DNA of 26,888 nt from assembly GCA_021827245.1 (NCBI GenBank), contig JAKAWN010000037.1, forward strand, positions 1 through 26,888. The letters are read 5' to 3'. The translations under genes and the position numbers were made by a program. Positions 1 through 8,232 of this stretch are shown one piece after another. Position 1 is the first letter of the stretch, and each line of letters starts with the position of its first letter. The notes beneath the pieces are model-generated. The model saw nothing but the letters and a program-made list of their open reading frames with translations. It did no database searches and was not told the origin of the DNA. Origin of the DNA: Acidobacteriota bacterium (GTDB lineage: Bacteria; Acidobacteriota; Terriglobia; UBA7540).

Positions 1-534
1 ACTATTTTGAGCCTTTGGAATGCCGATATTGAAAACAAATGGGTTGCTTTCCAAAAACGTTCAAAAATCGCCTGGGACCGCGGAAGTTGGGTTAGCCCGG
101 TGGGCTGGAACAACCACGCGCTGAGAAACTACAACTATGACGCGACGAACGCGACGTTTGCCAATCTCACCGCCGACCCGAGGAAATTTGCCGTTGGCTT
201 CACCAATAGAATGTTTAAGCAAAAGCCTTCCGAGGCCGACATGGATTGGGTGGTGGCGGAGTTGCTGAAGACGCCCCCATGGATTGCGGAAGCTATCTAC
301 TCCGATTTCCTGATGAGCGATCACGCCAAATCACTGCCGGCCATCAAAGTGCCGGTCATCGTCTTTTCTGCCGACTCAGGCGTCTTCCCCAACGGAATCG
401 CCATGGGCAAAGCCATTGCCAGCCAGGCGCCGCAGGGGACGTTCATCCCGTTCGAGGATGCCGGTCACCTTCTCTTCTACGAACAGCCGCAGAAGTTCAA
501 TACAGCCTTGAAGGATTTTGTTAAAGCGTTGTAA
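1..534 (+). CDS. alpha/beta hydrolase, C-terminal part (5' end outside window)
   Basis: The reading frame is open from the first base and ends with TAA at 532-534, so this is the 3' part of a longer gene; the TTG at position 7 need not be the true start. The visible ~177 residues look like the cap and C-terminal part of an alpha/beta hydrolase. A strand ending VPVIVFSADSG would carry the acid residue of the triad, and the late motif EDAGHLLFYEQPQKFN carries the catalytic histidine in the usual place before the last helix. The nucleophile elbow would lie upstream of the window. The gene converges with the hydrogenase operon and shares no obvious function with it. The substrate cannot be inferred. 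Confidence 0.75.
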   Translation, partial: TILSLWNADIENKWVAFQKRSKIAWDRGSWVSPVGWNNHALRNYNYDATNATFANLTADPRKFAVGFTNRMFKQKPSEADMDWVVAELLKTPPWIAEAIYSDFLMSDHAKSLPAIKVPVIVFSADSGVFPNGIAMGKAIASQAPQGTFIPFEDAGHLLFYEQPQKFNTALKDFVKAL

Positions 535-597
535 GTACCGACCCTCTGTCAAGGCAGATTGCCAACCTGGGAGTGCTCAGTGATCGCAAACTTTTTC

Positions 598-1287
598 TCA
601 GATCGCATTGGGGGCGTGCGATTCTACCGAGTGGCAGGTTTCAGAGAGGCCACGAGCGAGCCAATCTCGCCAGGTTCCAAGCCCCTCGCCAGTCATGCAA
701 GAGACTTCTAGGATCTCTAATCCCGGATGCACACGCAGCGCATTTTCACGGGCCTTTCCGAGGTCGAATGGAACGTATGACAGGAGGTCAATTTTATTAA
801 GTATCAGGAGGGAGGCTTTGAAAAAAGTTGCGGGATACTTGAGGGGCTTATCATCGCCCTCGGTAACGCTTAGAACGACGATTTTTGCTGCTTCGCCCAG
901 GTCATAACTTGTGGGGCAAACAAGGTTCCCTACGTTCTCGATAAGCAAGAGATCAATCTCCTCCAGGTTCCAGCCGCCAAGCGCTCGTTCGACCATGCGC
1001 GCATCAAGGTGGCAGGCGCCTCCGCTCGAGATTTGCCGAACCGGAAATCCAAAACGTGCCAGGCGCTTCGCATCGTTATCCGTCCGGATGTCGCCGGTCA
1101 AAGTTGCCACACGCGCCTGGCGGGGCAAGGACTCGAGGGTGCGCTCCAGCAACGCGGTCTTGCCCGAGCCCGGGGAACTGATGAAATTTAGGCATAGAAT
1201 GTTGTGGGCACGAAACTTCCCACGCAGTTCCGCAGCAACTCGATCGTTCTCGCTCAGCACCTTCTTTTCAAGAGGTACACGGTTCAT
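598..1287 (-). CDS. hypB: hydrogenase nickel-incorporation GTPase HypB
   Basis: HypB is the SIMIBI-class GTPase that, with HypA, delivers nickel to the large subunit of [NiFe]-hydrogenases. In the 229-residue protein the P-loop SPGSGKT lies at about 38-44, the GDIRTDNDAKR switch region at about 66-75, the metal-site motif GGACHLDA with Cys92-His93, the IENVGNLVCP motif at about 116-124, and the guanine-specificity motif NKID at 164-167. It lacks the N-terminal histidine-rich stretch and the N-terminal CXXCGC nickel motif of some HypB proteins, so nickel storage is not expected. The ATG overlaps the hypA stop as ATGA, indicating translational coupling. It is the last gene of the hydrogenase operon. 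Confidence 0.95.
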   Translation of the reverse strand: MNRVPLEKKVLSENDRVAAELRGKFRAHNILCLNFISSPGSGKTALLERTLESLPRQARVATLTGDIRTDNDAKRLARFGFPVRQISSGGACHLDARMVERALGGWNLEEIDLLLIENVGNLVCPTSYDLGEAAKIVVLSVTEGDDKPLKYPATFFKASLLILNKIDLLSYVPFDLGKARENALRVHPGLEILEVSCMTGEGLGTWRDWLARGLSETCHSVESHAPNAI

Positions 1288-1631
1288 GGACCTTCCACCT
1301 CCAGGTACGCCAATTCCAATTCGTCGCCGCTGATCATATCTGTGTCGCTTGTGCCACAGGCAGGGCAGGCAACCTCATAGTCTACTACTTGGAATACACG
1401 CGCGCAGTGTGGGCAGCGGTTTTGGTGGGGACGATGCTCGATTTCCAGACCCAAGGGAGCAAGAGCGGTTCCCTGGACGATCGATTCAAAGCAAAAACTG
1501 AGCGCCTCCGGATCTACCCCGGCCAACTCACCGACTCGCACTCCTACCTTCAGGATCCGAGTCCCTGGGCGGCGTTCCGCTTCGGCCTTAACGGCATCCA
1601 GGATCGAACTGGCAATGCTCAATTCGTGCAT
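1284..1631 (-). CDS. hypA: hydrogenase nickel-incorporation metallochaperone HypA
   Basis: HypA binds nickel through its N-terminal Met-His-Glu and passes it to the hydrogenase large subunit together with HypB. I chose the ATG at 1631 because it gives the invariant start MHELSIAS and a standard 115-residue protein, and a GGAGG ribosome site lies about 7 bases upstream. An upstream in-frame start at 1694 would bury the essential N-terminus. The structural zinc site is formed by CPHC (Cys73, Cys76) and CPAC (Cys89, Cys92). The gene follows the maturation protease by 70 bases and overlaps hypB by four. Confidence 0.95.
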   Translation of the reverse strand: MHELSIASSILDAVKAEAERRPGTRILKVGVRVGELAGVDPEALSFCFESIVQGTALAPLGLEIEHRPHQNRCPHCARVFQVVDYEVACPACGTSDTDMISGDELELAYLEVEGP

Positions 1632-1701
1632 ACGTGAATCCTCCGGAGGCGGCTGAAAGGCCGTCAGAATCGTGCGGACGAGCTCCCGTTCCATGCTTTG
1701 C

Positions 1702-2286
1702 TCATTCCTTGATGGCCGTCAATTGGTGCTCAGGATGGACTTCGGCGTGTTGCTCAGCCGGTGCGAACCAAGTGTGAAGAATCCTGCGAGCGCGTTCGGC
1801 AGCTTCGCCGACTCTGGCTGCCACTTCCGATGATAATTCCGTGGAAAATGTCAGTGGGTCAGAGACAGGGATGGCGAGGATTCGCACTTCGCTGGGAAAA
1901 CCCAGGTCCAGAGAACGCATGACTTCGCGGATTTCTGCGAGGCCGACGAAATGCGGACACGAGGCTTGAGTACCGCCAAACGAATCGACATTGAGTTCGA
2001 GAATATCGGCGCCAAGACAATCCACGGGAAGATAACTGTCGATCAGGAGGACTTTGTCCCGGCCGATCAGTTCGTCAAGCAAAGAGAGTCCGAAGAGCGA
2101 AGTCGAGCGAACATCGATTTCAGAAGGAAGACTCTCCCGCAGCGTTTCAGCGACACGTATTCCTACTGCGTCATCCTTCAGGAGTTCGTTTCCCAGGCCC
2201 AGGACGAGGATATTGCCCGGAGGGTCAGCTTGTGCTGCTCCTGCCCTTGTCTTTTCGCGCGATTCACAACTCTCAACCTTAATCAC
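1702..2286 (-). CDS. [NiFe]-hydrogenase maturation endopeptidase (HyaD/HycI/HybD family)
   Basis: This protease family removes the C-terminal peptide from the hydrogenase large subunit after nickel insertion. The protein has the family start ILVLGLGNELLKDDAVGIRVAE at about residues 26-47 (the nickel-sensing acidic residue is in GNELLKDD), IDSYLP near 82-87 and a histidine in CPHFVGL near 112, matching the three metal-contact regions. The predicted start is GTG at 2286, which overlaps the end of mvhA by eight bases (GTGATTAA). The ~25 residues before the first strand are longer than usual. Its position directly after the large-subunit gene strongly suggests MvhA is its substrate. The family is certain; pairing with MvhA is inference. 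Confidence 0.9.
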   Translation of the reverse strand: MIKVESCESREKTRAGAAQADPPGNILVLGLGNELLKDDAVGIRVAETLRESLPSEIDVRSTSLFGLSLLDELIGRDKVLLIDSYLPVDCLGADILELNVDSFGGTQASCPHFVGLAEIREVMRSLDLGFPSEVRILAIPVSDPLTFSTELSSEVAARVGEAAERARRILHTWFAPAEQHAEVHPEHQLTAIKE

Positions 2287-3745
2287 GGCGAATCTCTCTC
2301 ACAAGATTGCCGCCCGCATCACGGATCGAGACCTTGAGCGGCATTGAGCCGGGCAGCGAGTGCGAAGCGCACCCGAGGCAAGGATCATAGGCGCGGAACG
2401 CCATCTCCACCATGTTAAGCAGCCCTTCGTCCGAGGTGGCCGAACGATCGATCAACGCCCGCGCGGCCTTGTCGACAGAAAGGGACATGCGCGCGGCGTT
2501 GTTCTGGCTGGCAACAATCAGGTTAGCAAGCGTGACGATGCCCCTTTCGTCCGTCTCGTAGTGGTGAAACAGCGTGCCACGCGGCGCCTCAACGACGCCC
2601 ATGCCAACTTTGGGCACAACGCTGGGCAATCGACGGACATTCGGGTCAACAATCTCCGGATCGCTGGCCAGCTCAAGGAACCGCTCGGCCGCGTAAATCA
2701 TCTCCACAACACGCGCCCAATGGATTGCGAGCGTGTGATGCACGGGTTTTCCGCCCAGGGTCGCGAAGAGCTGCTCGTAGGCGGCTTGCGCGTGCGGCGT
2801 GGCCATGCCCTCCGAAACGTTCAGGCGTGCCAGGGGCGCGACGCTGTATATGCCCGAATCACGGCCGTCGGTGAATCCTTTCCACCCGATCTTTTTCAGA
2901 TAAGGGAATTTCACGTAGCTCCAGGACTCGACATGCTCAGCGATGGCGTCCAGGTACTGGCGAGCCGTGAAAGTCCCAAACTCTTTTCCCTGGGGATCAA
3001 TGACGCGGATTCGCCCGTTGTAAAAGTTGACGCGGTTCTGGTCGTCCACCAGGCCCATGTAATAAGTGCGGTGCGTGTATATTTCGGAGGTAATCATTTC
3101 CACGTATTGCATGTTCTGCAGAACGACTTGTTCGAAGGTGGCCAGCGTGAAAAGGGCGAACTCCACGGCTCTCTTGGCTGCCTCGACGAATTTCGGCTGG
3201 TCAGCCGGCGCCAGCGGTTTGGCGACGCCGCCGGGCAGGCCTAATACGGGATGGATGGGCTTGCCTGCCATGCCAGCCATTAGCTCGCGCAACTCCTTGC
3301 GCATCCCGATGACGCGCTGGCCGGCTTCCGCTCCGACTTTACCAAGCACGCCCAGGATGTTGCGCTCGCGCTTGGGAGCCTTCGGCCCGACAATGAAGTC
3401 GGGCCCACCCAGGAAATAGAAGTGCAGCGCGTGGTCTTCGAGCATGAAAATACAGTAGAACATCTCGCGCAGCTTTTTCGCGGCCGGCGGCGGCTGAACC
3501 TGGTACAGGTCGTCAAGCGCCCTGGTGGCCGCCATGTGGTGCGCCGTAGGGCAGACTCCGCAGATCCGGGAAGTAATCTGCGGCATCTCTTCCACAGGAC
3601 GGCCCACAACGAACTTTTCGAATCCGCGCAGTTCGGGCACCTGAAAATACGCGCGGTCCACTTTGCCCGTGTCATCAAGAAAGATCTCGATTTTGCCGTG
3701 CCCCTCGATCCGCGTGATAGGGTCGATCGTGACTCGCTGGGCCAT
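2279..3745 (-). CDS. mvhA: [NiFe]-hydrogenase large subunit, group 3c (MvhA/VhuA type)
   Basis: This is the catalytic subunit that holds the Ni-Fe(CN)2CO site and splits H2. The 488-residue protein carries the proximal ligand motif RICGVCPTAHH with Cys62 and Cys65 and the distal motif DPCLGCASH with Cys456 and Cys459. Residues 463-488 after His462 form a 26-residue tail, the peptide expected to be removed by the maturation protease encoded next. The N-terminal TRIEGHGKIEIF matches the family. Its assignment to group 3c rests on its neighbours mvhG, mvhD and hdrABC and on its resemblance to the F420-non-reducing hydrogenase. mvhG ends nine bases upstream of the ATG. Confidence 0.95.
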   Translation of the reverse strand: MAQRVTIDPITRIEGHGKIEIFLDDTGKVDRAYFQVPELRGFEKFVVGRPVEEMPQITSRICGVCPTAHHMAATRALDDLYQVQPPPAAKKLREMFYCIFMLEDHALHFYFLGGPDFIVGPKAPKRERNILGVLGKVGAEAGQRVIGMRKELRELMAGMAGKPIHPVLGLPGGVAKPLAPADQPKFVEAAKRAVEFALFTLATFEQVVLQNMQYVEMITSEIYTHRTYYMGLVDDQNRVNFYNGRIRVIDPQGKEFGTFTARQYLDAIAEHVESWSYVKFPYLKKIGWKGFTDGRDSGIYSVAPLARLNVSEGMATPHAQAAYEQLFATLGGKPVHHTLAIHWARVVEMIYAAERFLELASDPEIVDPNVRRLPSVVPKVGMGVVEAPRGTLFHHYETDERGIVTLANLIVASQNNAARMSLSVDKAARALIDRSATSDEGLLNMVEMAFRAYDPCLGCASHSLPGSMPLKVSIRDAGGNLVREIRRD

Positions 3746-3754
3746 ATCGCACCT

Positions 3755-4723
3755 CTAGGCTGCCTTGCGTTTCCGCGCCAGCAAGGAAGCCGGCACACCG
3801 TATCGGTAAAACGTTCCGGCCGGATCGGGGACAGCTTCAAACACCCGCGCAACCGTTGTCTCGTCTGTGGAATCCACAATAGAGGCGATGGCAGAGAGTG
3901 CTTTACCTCCGTAATCCCGGACGCGTTCAACCGGGCCGAAGCACCCCGAGCAAGGCATCCCTCCCTTGATGCACAGGGCCTCGCAGCCGCCCCGCGTGGC
4001 GGGGCCGAGGCACAAGATACCTTGGGCCAGCAGGCACGTGTCGCGGTCAATCATCACCTGGTGGGGCCGTTTCAATTCCGTCACCAGAAGCTTTTCCGGC
4101 TTGGTCGAGTTCAGTTCGCACTCGTAACAGAGTGCGCGATCGCCCGCCAGCACTGCGCCCTTTTCTGGCAACTGGCCGCTCAGAACCGCCTCCAAAGCCT
4201 TGAGTGTGATTTTCGGAGTGGGCGGACAGCCGGGAACGTAGTAGTCTACGTCGATGGTCTGATCGAGCGTCTTGACGGTGTCGTAGAATTCCGGCAGCTC
4301 TAATTCTCCTTCGGGGACCGTGGCGTGCGGTTGCGGGCGTCGGCTCGACCCGTCAGCGGTGGAGGGAGACAGGCGGTAAAGGTAATCGAGGATGGCATCC
4401 TTCTCCGTCAGGTTGGCAAGGCCTGGGATGCCGCCCTGGCAGGCGCAGGCACCGTAAGCAATCACCAACTTTGACTTTCGGCGAAGCAGTTTGGCCATGT
4501 CTTCCTGCTCGCTCGTGCGAATGGCGCCGTTGATGAAGCTAACGGTTATAGAGCCGTCCGGCATGGCTTCGACGTCGGCCCGCTTGAAATCGAGCGCTAC
4601 AGGCCATAGAACGATCTCGACAGCCTCGACAACCTTGAGCACCTCCTCGGCCAGGTCAACGACCGCTTCTTCACATCCTCCGCAGCTCGCGCACCAATAA
4701 AACGCTGCTTTCGGTTTAGCCAC
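3755..4723 (-). CDS. mvhG: [NiFe]-hydrogenase small subunit, group 3c (MvhG/VhuG type)
   Basis: The small subunit wires electrons from the NiFe site through iron-sulfur clusters. The 322-residue protein has an N-terminal WCASCGGCEEA motif (Cys11, Cys14, Cys17), GACACQGGIPGLAN near 110-125, and YVPGCPPTP near 185, which together give the proximal cluster ligands. A cysteine-rich second half (CYECELN, then CLLAQGILCLGPATRGGCEALC and CSGCFGP) would hold the medial and distal clusters. There is no Tat signal peptide, which agrees with a cytoplasmic group 3 enzyme. It lies between mvhD (59 bases) and mvhA (9 bases). Confidence 0.94.
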   Translation of the reverse strand: MAKPKAAFYWCASCGGCEEAVVDLAEEVLKVVEAVEIVLWPVALDFKRADVEAMPDGSITVSFINGAIRTSEQEDMAKLLRRKSKLVIAYGACACQGGIPGLANLTEKDAILDYLYRLSPSTADGSSRRPQPHATVPEGELELPEFYDTVKTLDQTIDVDYYVPGCPPTPKITLKALEAVLSGQLPEKGAVLAGDRALCYECELNSTKPEKLLVTELKRPHQVMIDRDTCLLAQGILCLGPATRGGCEALCIKGGMPCSGCFGPVERVRDYGGKALSAIASIVDSTDETTVARVFEAVPDPAGTFYRYGVPASLLARKRKAA

Positions 4724-4782
4724 GTTTCACTTCTTCCTCTCGGGGGCGCCAAGCCGCGCCCCGAACGAAGTTTCCTCATTCC

Positions 4783-5220
4783 TCAGGCGGCAATCGCCTC
4801 TTCCGTGGTTTCCCGGTGATGCAAAGGGCCCAGTCGGCGAACTTGCTCTGAGAATTCGTTGACCACGTCGCGCAAGCGGTCGGCTTCCGCGGCTGAGATC
4901 CATTCCAGGCGCAGGCGTTCGGGCTCAATGCCGAACTGAGCCAGCATTTTCCGAAGCAGGACAACTCGCCTCAGTGCCTTGTAGTTGCCCTCCTGGTAAT
5001 GGCAATCGCCTGGATGGCAACCCCCGACCAACACTCCATCGGCGCCGTTATGGAAGGCCCAGAGAATCAATTGGGGGTCCACGCGCCCGGAGCACATGAC
5101 TCGAACGACTCGGACGTTGGGGGCATATTTCATCCGAGTAGTCCCTGCCAGGTCCGCGGCGAGATACGTGCACCAGTTGCAGAAAAACCCGACGATTGAG
5201 GGATTGAATTCGTCATTCAT
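4783..5220 (-). CDS. mvhD: MvhD [2Fe-2S] electron-transfer subunit linking hydrogenase to HdrA
   Basis: MvhD carries a [2Fe-2S] cluster and docks the hydrogenase onto HdrA. The 145-residue protein shows the family cysteine pattern: FFCNWC (Cys14, Cys17), VMCSGRVDP (Cys43) and GGCHPGDCHY (Cys68, Cys73). The N-terminus NPSIVGFFCNWC is typical. It is of the short, unfused type; some bacteria fuse this domain to HdrA or to a formate dehydrogenase subunit. Its ATG overlaps the hdrA stop as ATGA, so hdrA and mvhD are probably translationally coupled, which fits their physical contact in the complex. Confidence 0.94.
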   Translation of the reverse strand: MNDEFNPSIVGFFCNWCTYLAADLAGTTRMKYAPNVRVVRVMCSGRVDPQLILWAFHNGADGVLVGGCHPGDCHYQEGNYKALRRVVLLRKMLAQFGIEPERLRLEWISAAEADRLRDVVNEFSEQVRRLGPLHHRETTEEAIAA

Positions 5221-7208
5221 ACCAGCACTCCTTCCACTTCAGCGAAGAGCTGCTCGTCGCGAAAGAGATTCTGCTGTGCTGCTCCTGAAGGGCAGGCTGC
5301 CACGCACGTCCCGCAACCTTTGCAAAGAGCTTCGTTCAGCTCCGCGACCTTGCGCTCAGCATCGAAATGAATGGCCGAGTAGGGGCACATGGCGATGCAG
5401 ACGTGGCATCCGGAGCAGAGATCCTGATCGATCCACGCCGTGTTGGGCTCCATCTCGACGAAGCCTTTGTCAATCAGCGCCATGGACTGCGCGGCGGCAG
5501 CGCCGGCTTGGGCGACAGTGTCGGGAATGTCCTTGGGCCCTTGGCAGCAACCGGCCAGAAAAATACCGTCTGTGAAGGTGTCCACGGGCGCGAGCTTTGG
5601 GTGCCGCTCCAGGAACCAGCCTTCGGCGGAACAGCCCAGGTTGAAGAGCCGCCGCACGTTTTCGGCATCGGCTTGCGCTTCCATGGCGACCGAGAGCACG
5701 ACCATGTCCACCGGGATGCGACGCACCACGCCCAACAGCGTGTCCTCCACTCGCAGGATCAGTTTGCCTTCTTCGGCCGGAGTTTGAGGCCAGGTATGGA
5801 CCTCCGCCACCTTGCCCCGTATGAACGACACCCCTTCTTCCAGAACGCGCTTGTAGAACTCTTCGAAGCCTTTGCCGGGCGTGCGCATGTCAATATAGAA
5901 ATTGTAAACATGGGCGCCGGTCTTCTCCTTGAGCAAATGCGCGAGTTTTAACGAGTACATGCAGCAGACGCGCGAGCAGTATTTATTGGTGTTTTCATCG
6001 CGCGAGCCGATGCAGTGCAGGATGCCGATTGACTCCGGCCTTCGTCCATCGCGCAGGACCACCTGGCCCTGTGTAGGGCCCGAAGCGTTCACCAGGCGCT
6101 CGACTTCCAGGCCTGTGTAAACGTTCGGCAACCTGCCATATCCGTACTGCGGCAGGCGGCGTGGGTCAAAAGTCTTGAAACCGGTTGCCATGATGATGGC
6201 CCCAACATCCAACGAGAATTCCTGAATTTGCTGGTTGAAATCAATGGCGTTGCGGTCTCCACAAACCTTCACACACCCTTTCGGACACTTATGCGACTTG
6301 AACTCGATGCAGGTCTCAGGATCGATTAAGGGCACGGGCGGCACCGCCTGGGGGAAGGGCATATAAATAGGCTTGCGATTGCCCAGGCCCAAGTCGAATT
6401 CATTCGGAAACTTGCCTTCCTTATAGACGCACATCTCGATGCACTCGCCGCAGCCGACGCATTTGGCCTCGTCGATATAACGCGGATACTTTTTTATTTT
6501 GACCTTGAAATTCCCCACAAAGCCGCTCACCTCGGCGACCTCCGAGAGGGTCATCAGGTGGATGTTGGGGTGCTGTTTCACCGACGTCATTTTGGGAGTT
6601 AGAATGCATGCCGCGCAGTCGAGGGTCGGGAAGGTCTTGTCAAACTGTGCCATGTGCCCGCCGATGGAAGGTTCGCGTTCGACCAGATACACCTGCTTGC
6701 CGGCATCCGCTAAGGTGAGCGCCGCGTGGATACCAGCGATCCCGCCGCCCACAATCAGGACGTTAGGATTCACCGGGACACGGCGGCGTTCAAGTTCTTG
6801 GTGCCAGGCAACTCTCGCCACGGCGGCTTTTACAAGCGCTTTCGCCTTCTCGGTGGCCAACTCAGGATCTTCACTGACCCACGAGACGTGCTCGCGAATG
6901 TTGACGAGATGGAAGAGATAGGGGTTCTCACCGGCGTTCGCCATGGCCTTGCGGAAAGTCAACTCGTGAAGGTGCGGCGAACACGACGCGACGACCACGC
7001 GATTGAGGCCGAATTCCTTCGTGTCCTTCGCGATCAAATCCTGTCCAGGGTCCGAACACATGTATTTGTACTCGCGGGAAATGATGACTCCGGGCAGCTT
7101 GCCTGCACTTTCTGCCACCGCCGTAACATCCACCTTGCCAGCGATGTTTGTGCCGCAATGACAAACGTAAACGCCGATTCTCACGTCCTTATTCCCGTTG
7201 CCGTTCAT
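5217..7208 (-). CDS. hdrA: heterodisulfide reductase subunit A, electron-bifurcating flavoprotein
   Basis: HdrA binds the FAD that bifurcates electrons from H2 between ferredoxin and the HdrBC branch. I set the start at the ATG at 7208, preceded by AGAAGGA, giving 663 residues; the open frame extends 72 codons further but that leader has no family resemblance. Motifs in order: CHCGTNI (Cys16, Cys18), the FAD-binding GGGIAGIHAA at about 154-163, CAAC (198-201), a 4Fe-4S motif CVGCGECIEMC (250-260), additional cysteines at 300-316, and two C-terminal ferredoxin motifs, CSGCHVCIAMCP (from 598) and CKGCGTCVAACP (from 629). No selenocysteine is needed. A 97-base gap separates it from hdrB. Confidence 0.95.
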   Translation of the reverse strand: MNGNGNKDVRIGVYVCHCGTNIAGKVDVTAVAESAGKLPGVIISREYKYMCSDPGQDLIAKDTKEFGLNRVVVASCSPHLHELTFRKAMANAGENPYLFHLVNIREHVSWVSEDPELATEKAKALVKAAVARVAWHQELERRRVPVNPNVLIVGGGIAGIHAALTLADAGKQVYLVEREPSIGGHMAQFDKTFPTLDCAACILTPKMTSVKQHPNIHLMTLSEVAEVSGFVGNFKVKIKKYPRYIDEAKCVGCGECIEMCVYKEGKFPNEFDLGLGNRKPIYMPFPQAVPPVPLIDPETCIEFKSHKCPKGCVKVCGDRNAIDFNQQIQEFSLDVGAIIMATGFKTFDPRRLPQYGYGRLPNVYTGLEVERLVNASGPTQGQVVLRDGRRPESIGILHCIGSRDENTNKYCSRVCCMYSLKLAHLLKEKTGAHVYNFYIDMRTPGKGFEEFYKRVLEEGVSFIRGKVAEVHTWPQTPAEEGKLILRVEDTLLGVVRRIPVDMVVLSVAMEAQADAENVRRLFNLGCSAEGWFLERHPKLAPVDTFTDGIFLAGCCQGPKDIPDTVAQAGAAAAQSMALIDKGFVEMEPNTAWIDQDLCSGCHVCIAMCPYSAIHFDAERKVAELNEALCKGCGTCVAACPSGAAQQNLFRDEQLFAEVEGVLV

Positions 7209-7305
7209 AGCTGTGTCCTTCTTGTCTGCTAATGCCGGCTCGGTCCGAGACCGCGGTCGAAGGTGGATACCGGGCTTAATCTCTTCGTGCATCTTGCCGC
7301 GTCCA

Positions 7306-8211
7306 TCATGCCGCGGTCGCCCGTTGGGCAGTCGCCGGTCCTCTCTCCTCCGCCTGCCAGGGGATGGGCACCAGAAGCCTTGCGAGCCCCAGGGACTTGG
7401 CGGAGAGGCCGAGTGCCATCCCAATCAATTGGGTAAAATATGGGATGGGAATAGTGACGTCCTCACCGTATTGTCGCTGTATCTTTGCCTGATGTGATTC
7501 CAGGTTGAATTGACAGAGTGGGCAGAGAGTAACTATAACGTCCGCCTTGGCGCGTTTAGCCTGGTGCAGGATGATGTAAACCAACCGCTGGCCCACATCC
7601 TCGATGGTTCCCGTGAGCGAGCCCCCGCAGCAACGATCTTTCAACTCGAAATCCACCAGGTGGGCGCCCAGCGCGGGAACAAGCTGGTCAAAGTCCTCCA
7701 GCGTCAGACCACCATGCAGAGCGTAAGGGCGGGCGATCAGGCAGCCATAATACGCTGCGACATTCCATTGGCTGAGGGGATTTTTGACTCTCGCTTTCAG
7801 TTCCTTCAAACCCACATCGCGCAAGAGGATTTCCAGGGGATGATAGATTTGGGCAGTACCTTGATACTTCAGTCCGATTGCGGCGAGCCCCGCTTCAATC
7901 TTTGTCCTCAAATCCGGATAGCGGGCGAGATAATCCTGGGTCTTCCTCAAAATCATGAGGCAGGCCGTGCACGGGGCGACAATCTCCAAGCCAATCCGCT
8001 CAGCTATGGCGAGGTTGCGTGCCCCTAGTGCGAATGCCTGATGTTCGTCCACCGACATATAGGTTGTGGCTCCGCAACAGTTCCAATCTGGCAACTCGCG
8101 CAGTTCCAAGTCGAGGGCGTTAAAGACCGCAAACAGCGACTCCTGGCAATGTCGTGCAGAGCCGTGCAAGGAGCATCCCGGATAGTAAGTGTAGGCTTTT
8201 GTGTAGGCCAT
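7306..8211 (-). CDS. hdrB: heterodisulfide reductase subunit B, disulfide-reducing subunit
   Basis: HdrB holds the noncubane [4Fe-4S] clusters where, in methanogens, the CoM-S-S-CoB disulfide is reduced. The 301-residue protein contains two complete CCG domains: Cys13, Cys45-Cys46 and Cys81/Cys84 (CTAC), then Cys157, Cys194-Cys195 (RCCGG) and Cys230/Cys233 (CPLC). Both sets are intact, so two noncubane clusters are expected. The start MAYTKAYTYYPGC puts the first ligand at the normal distance from the N-terminus. hdrC ends 21 bases upstream. The physiological substrate is unknown, since nothing in the window suggests coenzyme M or B chemistry. Confidence 0.94.
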   Translation of the reverse strand: MAYTKAYTYYPGCSLHGSARHCQESLFAVFNALDLELRELPDWNCCGATTYMSVDEHQAFALGARNLAIAERIGLEIVAPCTACLMILRKTQDYLARYPDLRTKIEAGLAAIGLKYQGTAQIYHPLEILLRDVGLKELKARVKNPLSQWNVAAYYGCLIARPYALHGGLTLEDFDQLVPALGAHLVDFELKDRCCGGSLTGTIEDVGQRLVYIILHQAKRAKADVIVTLCPLCQFNLESHQAKIQRQYGEDVTIPIPYFTQLIGMALGLSAKSLGLARLLVPIPWQAEERGPATAQRATAA

Positions 8212-8232
8212 GGTCGAGTTCTCCCAACCACG

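Noticed and set aside
3280..4050. 256-codon minus-strand frame spanning the mvhG/mvhA junction
   Set aside because: It is an out-of-frame reading of two well-supported genes and includes no recognised motif.
2360..4303. Long plus-strand open frames (293-294 codons) opposite mvhA and mvhG
   Set aside because: They are antisense to genes with clear cofactor motifs, have no family resemblance and arise from high GC codon use.
7209..7424. In-frame extension of hdrA upstream of the ATG at 7208
   Set aside because: The 72 extra residues lie partly within hdrB, have no family resemblance, and the internal ATG has a good ribosome site.
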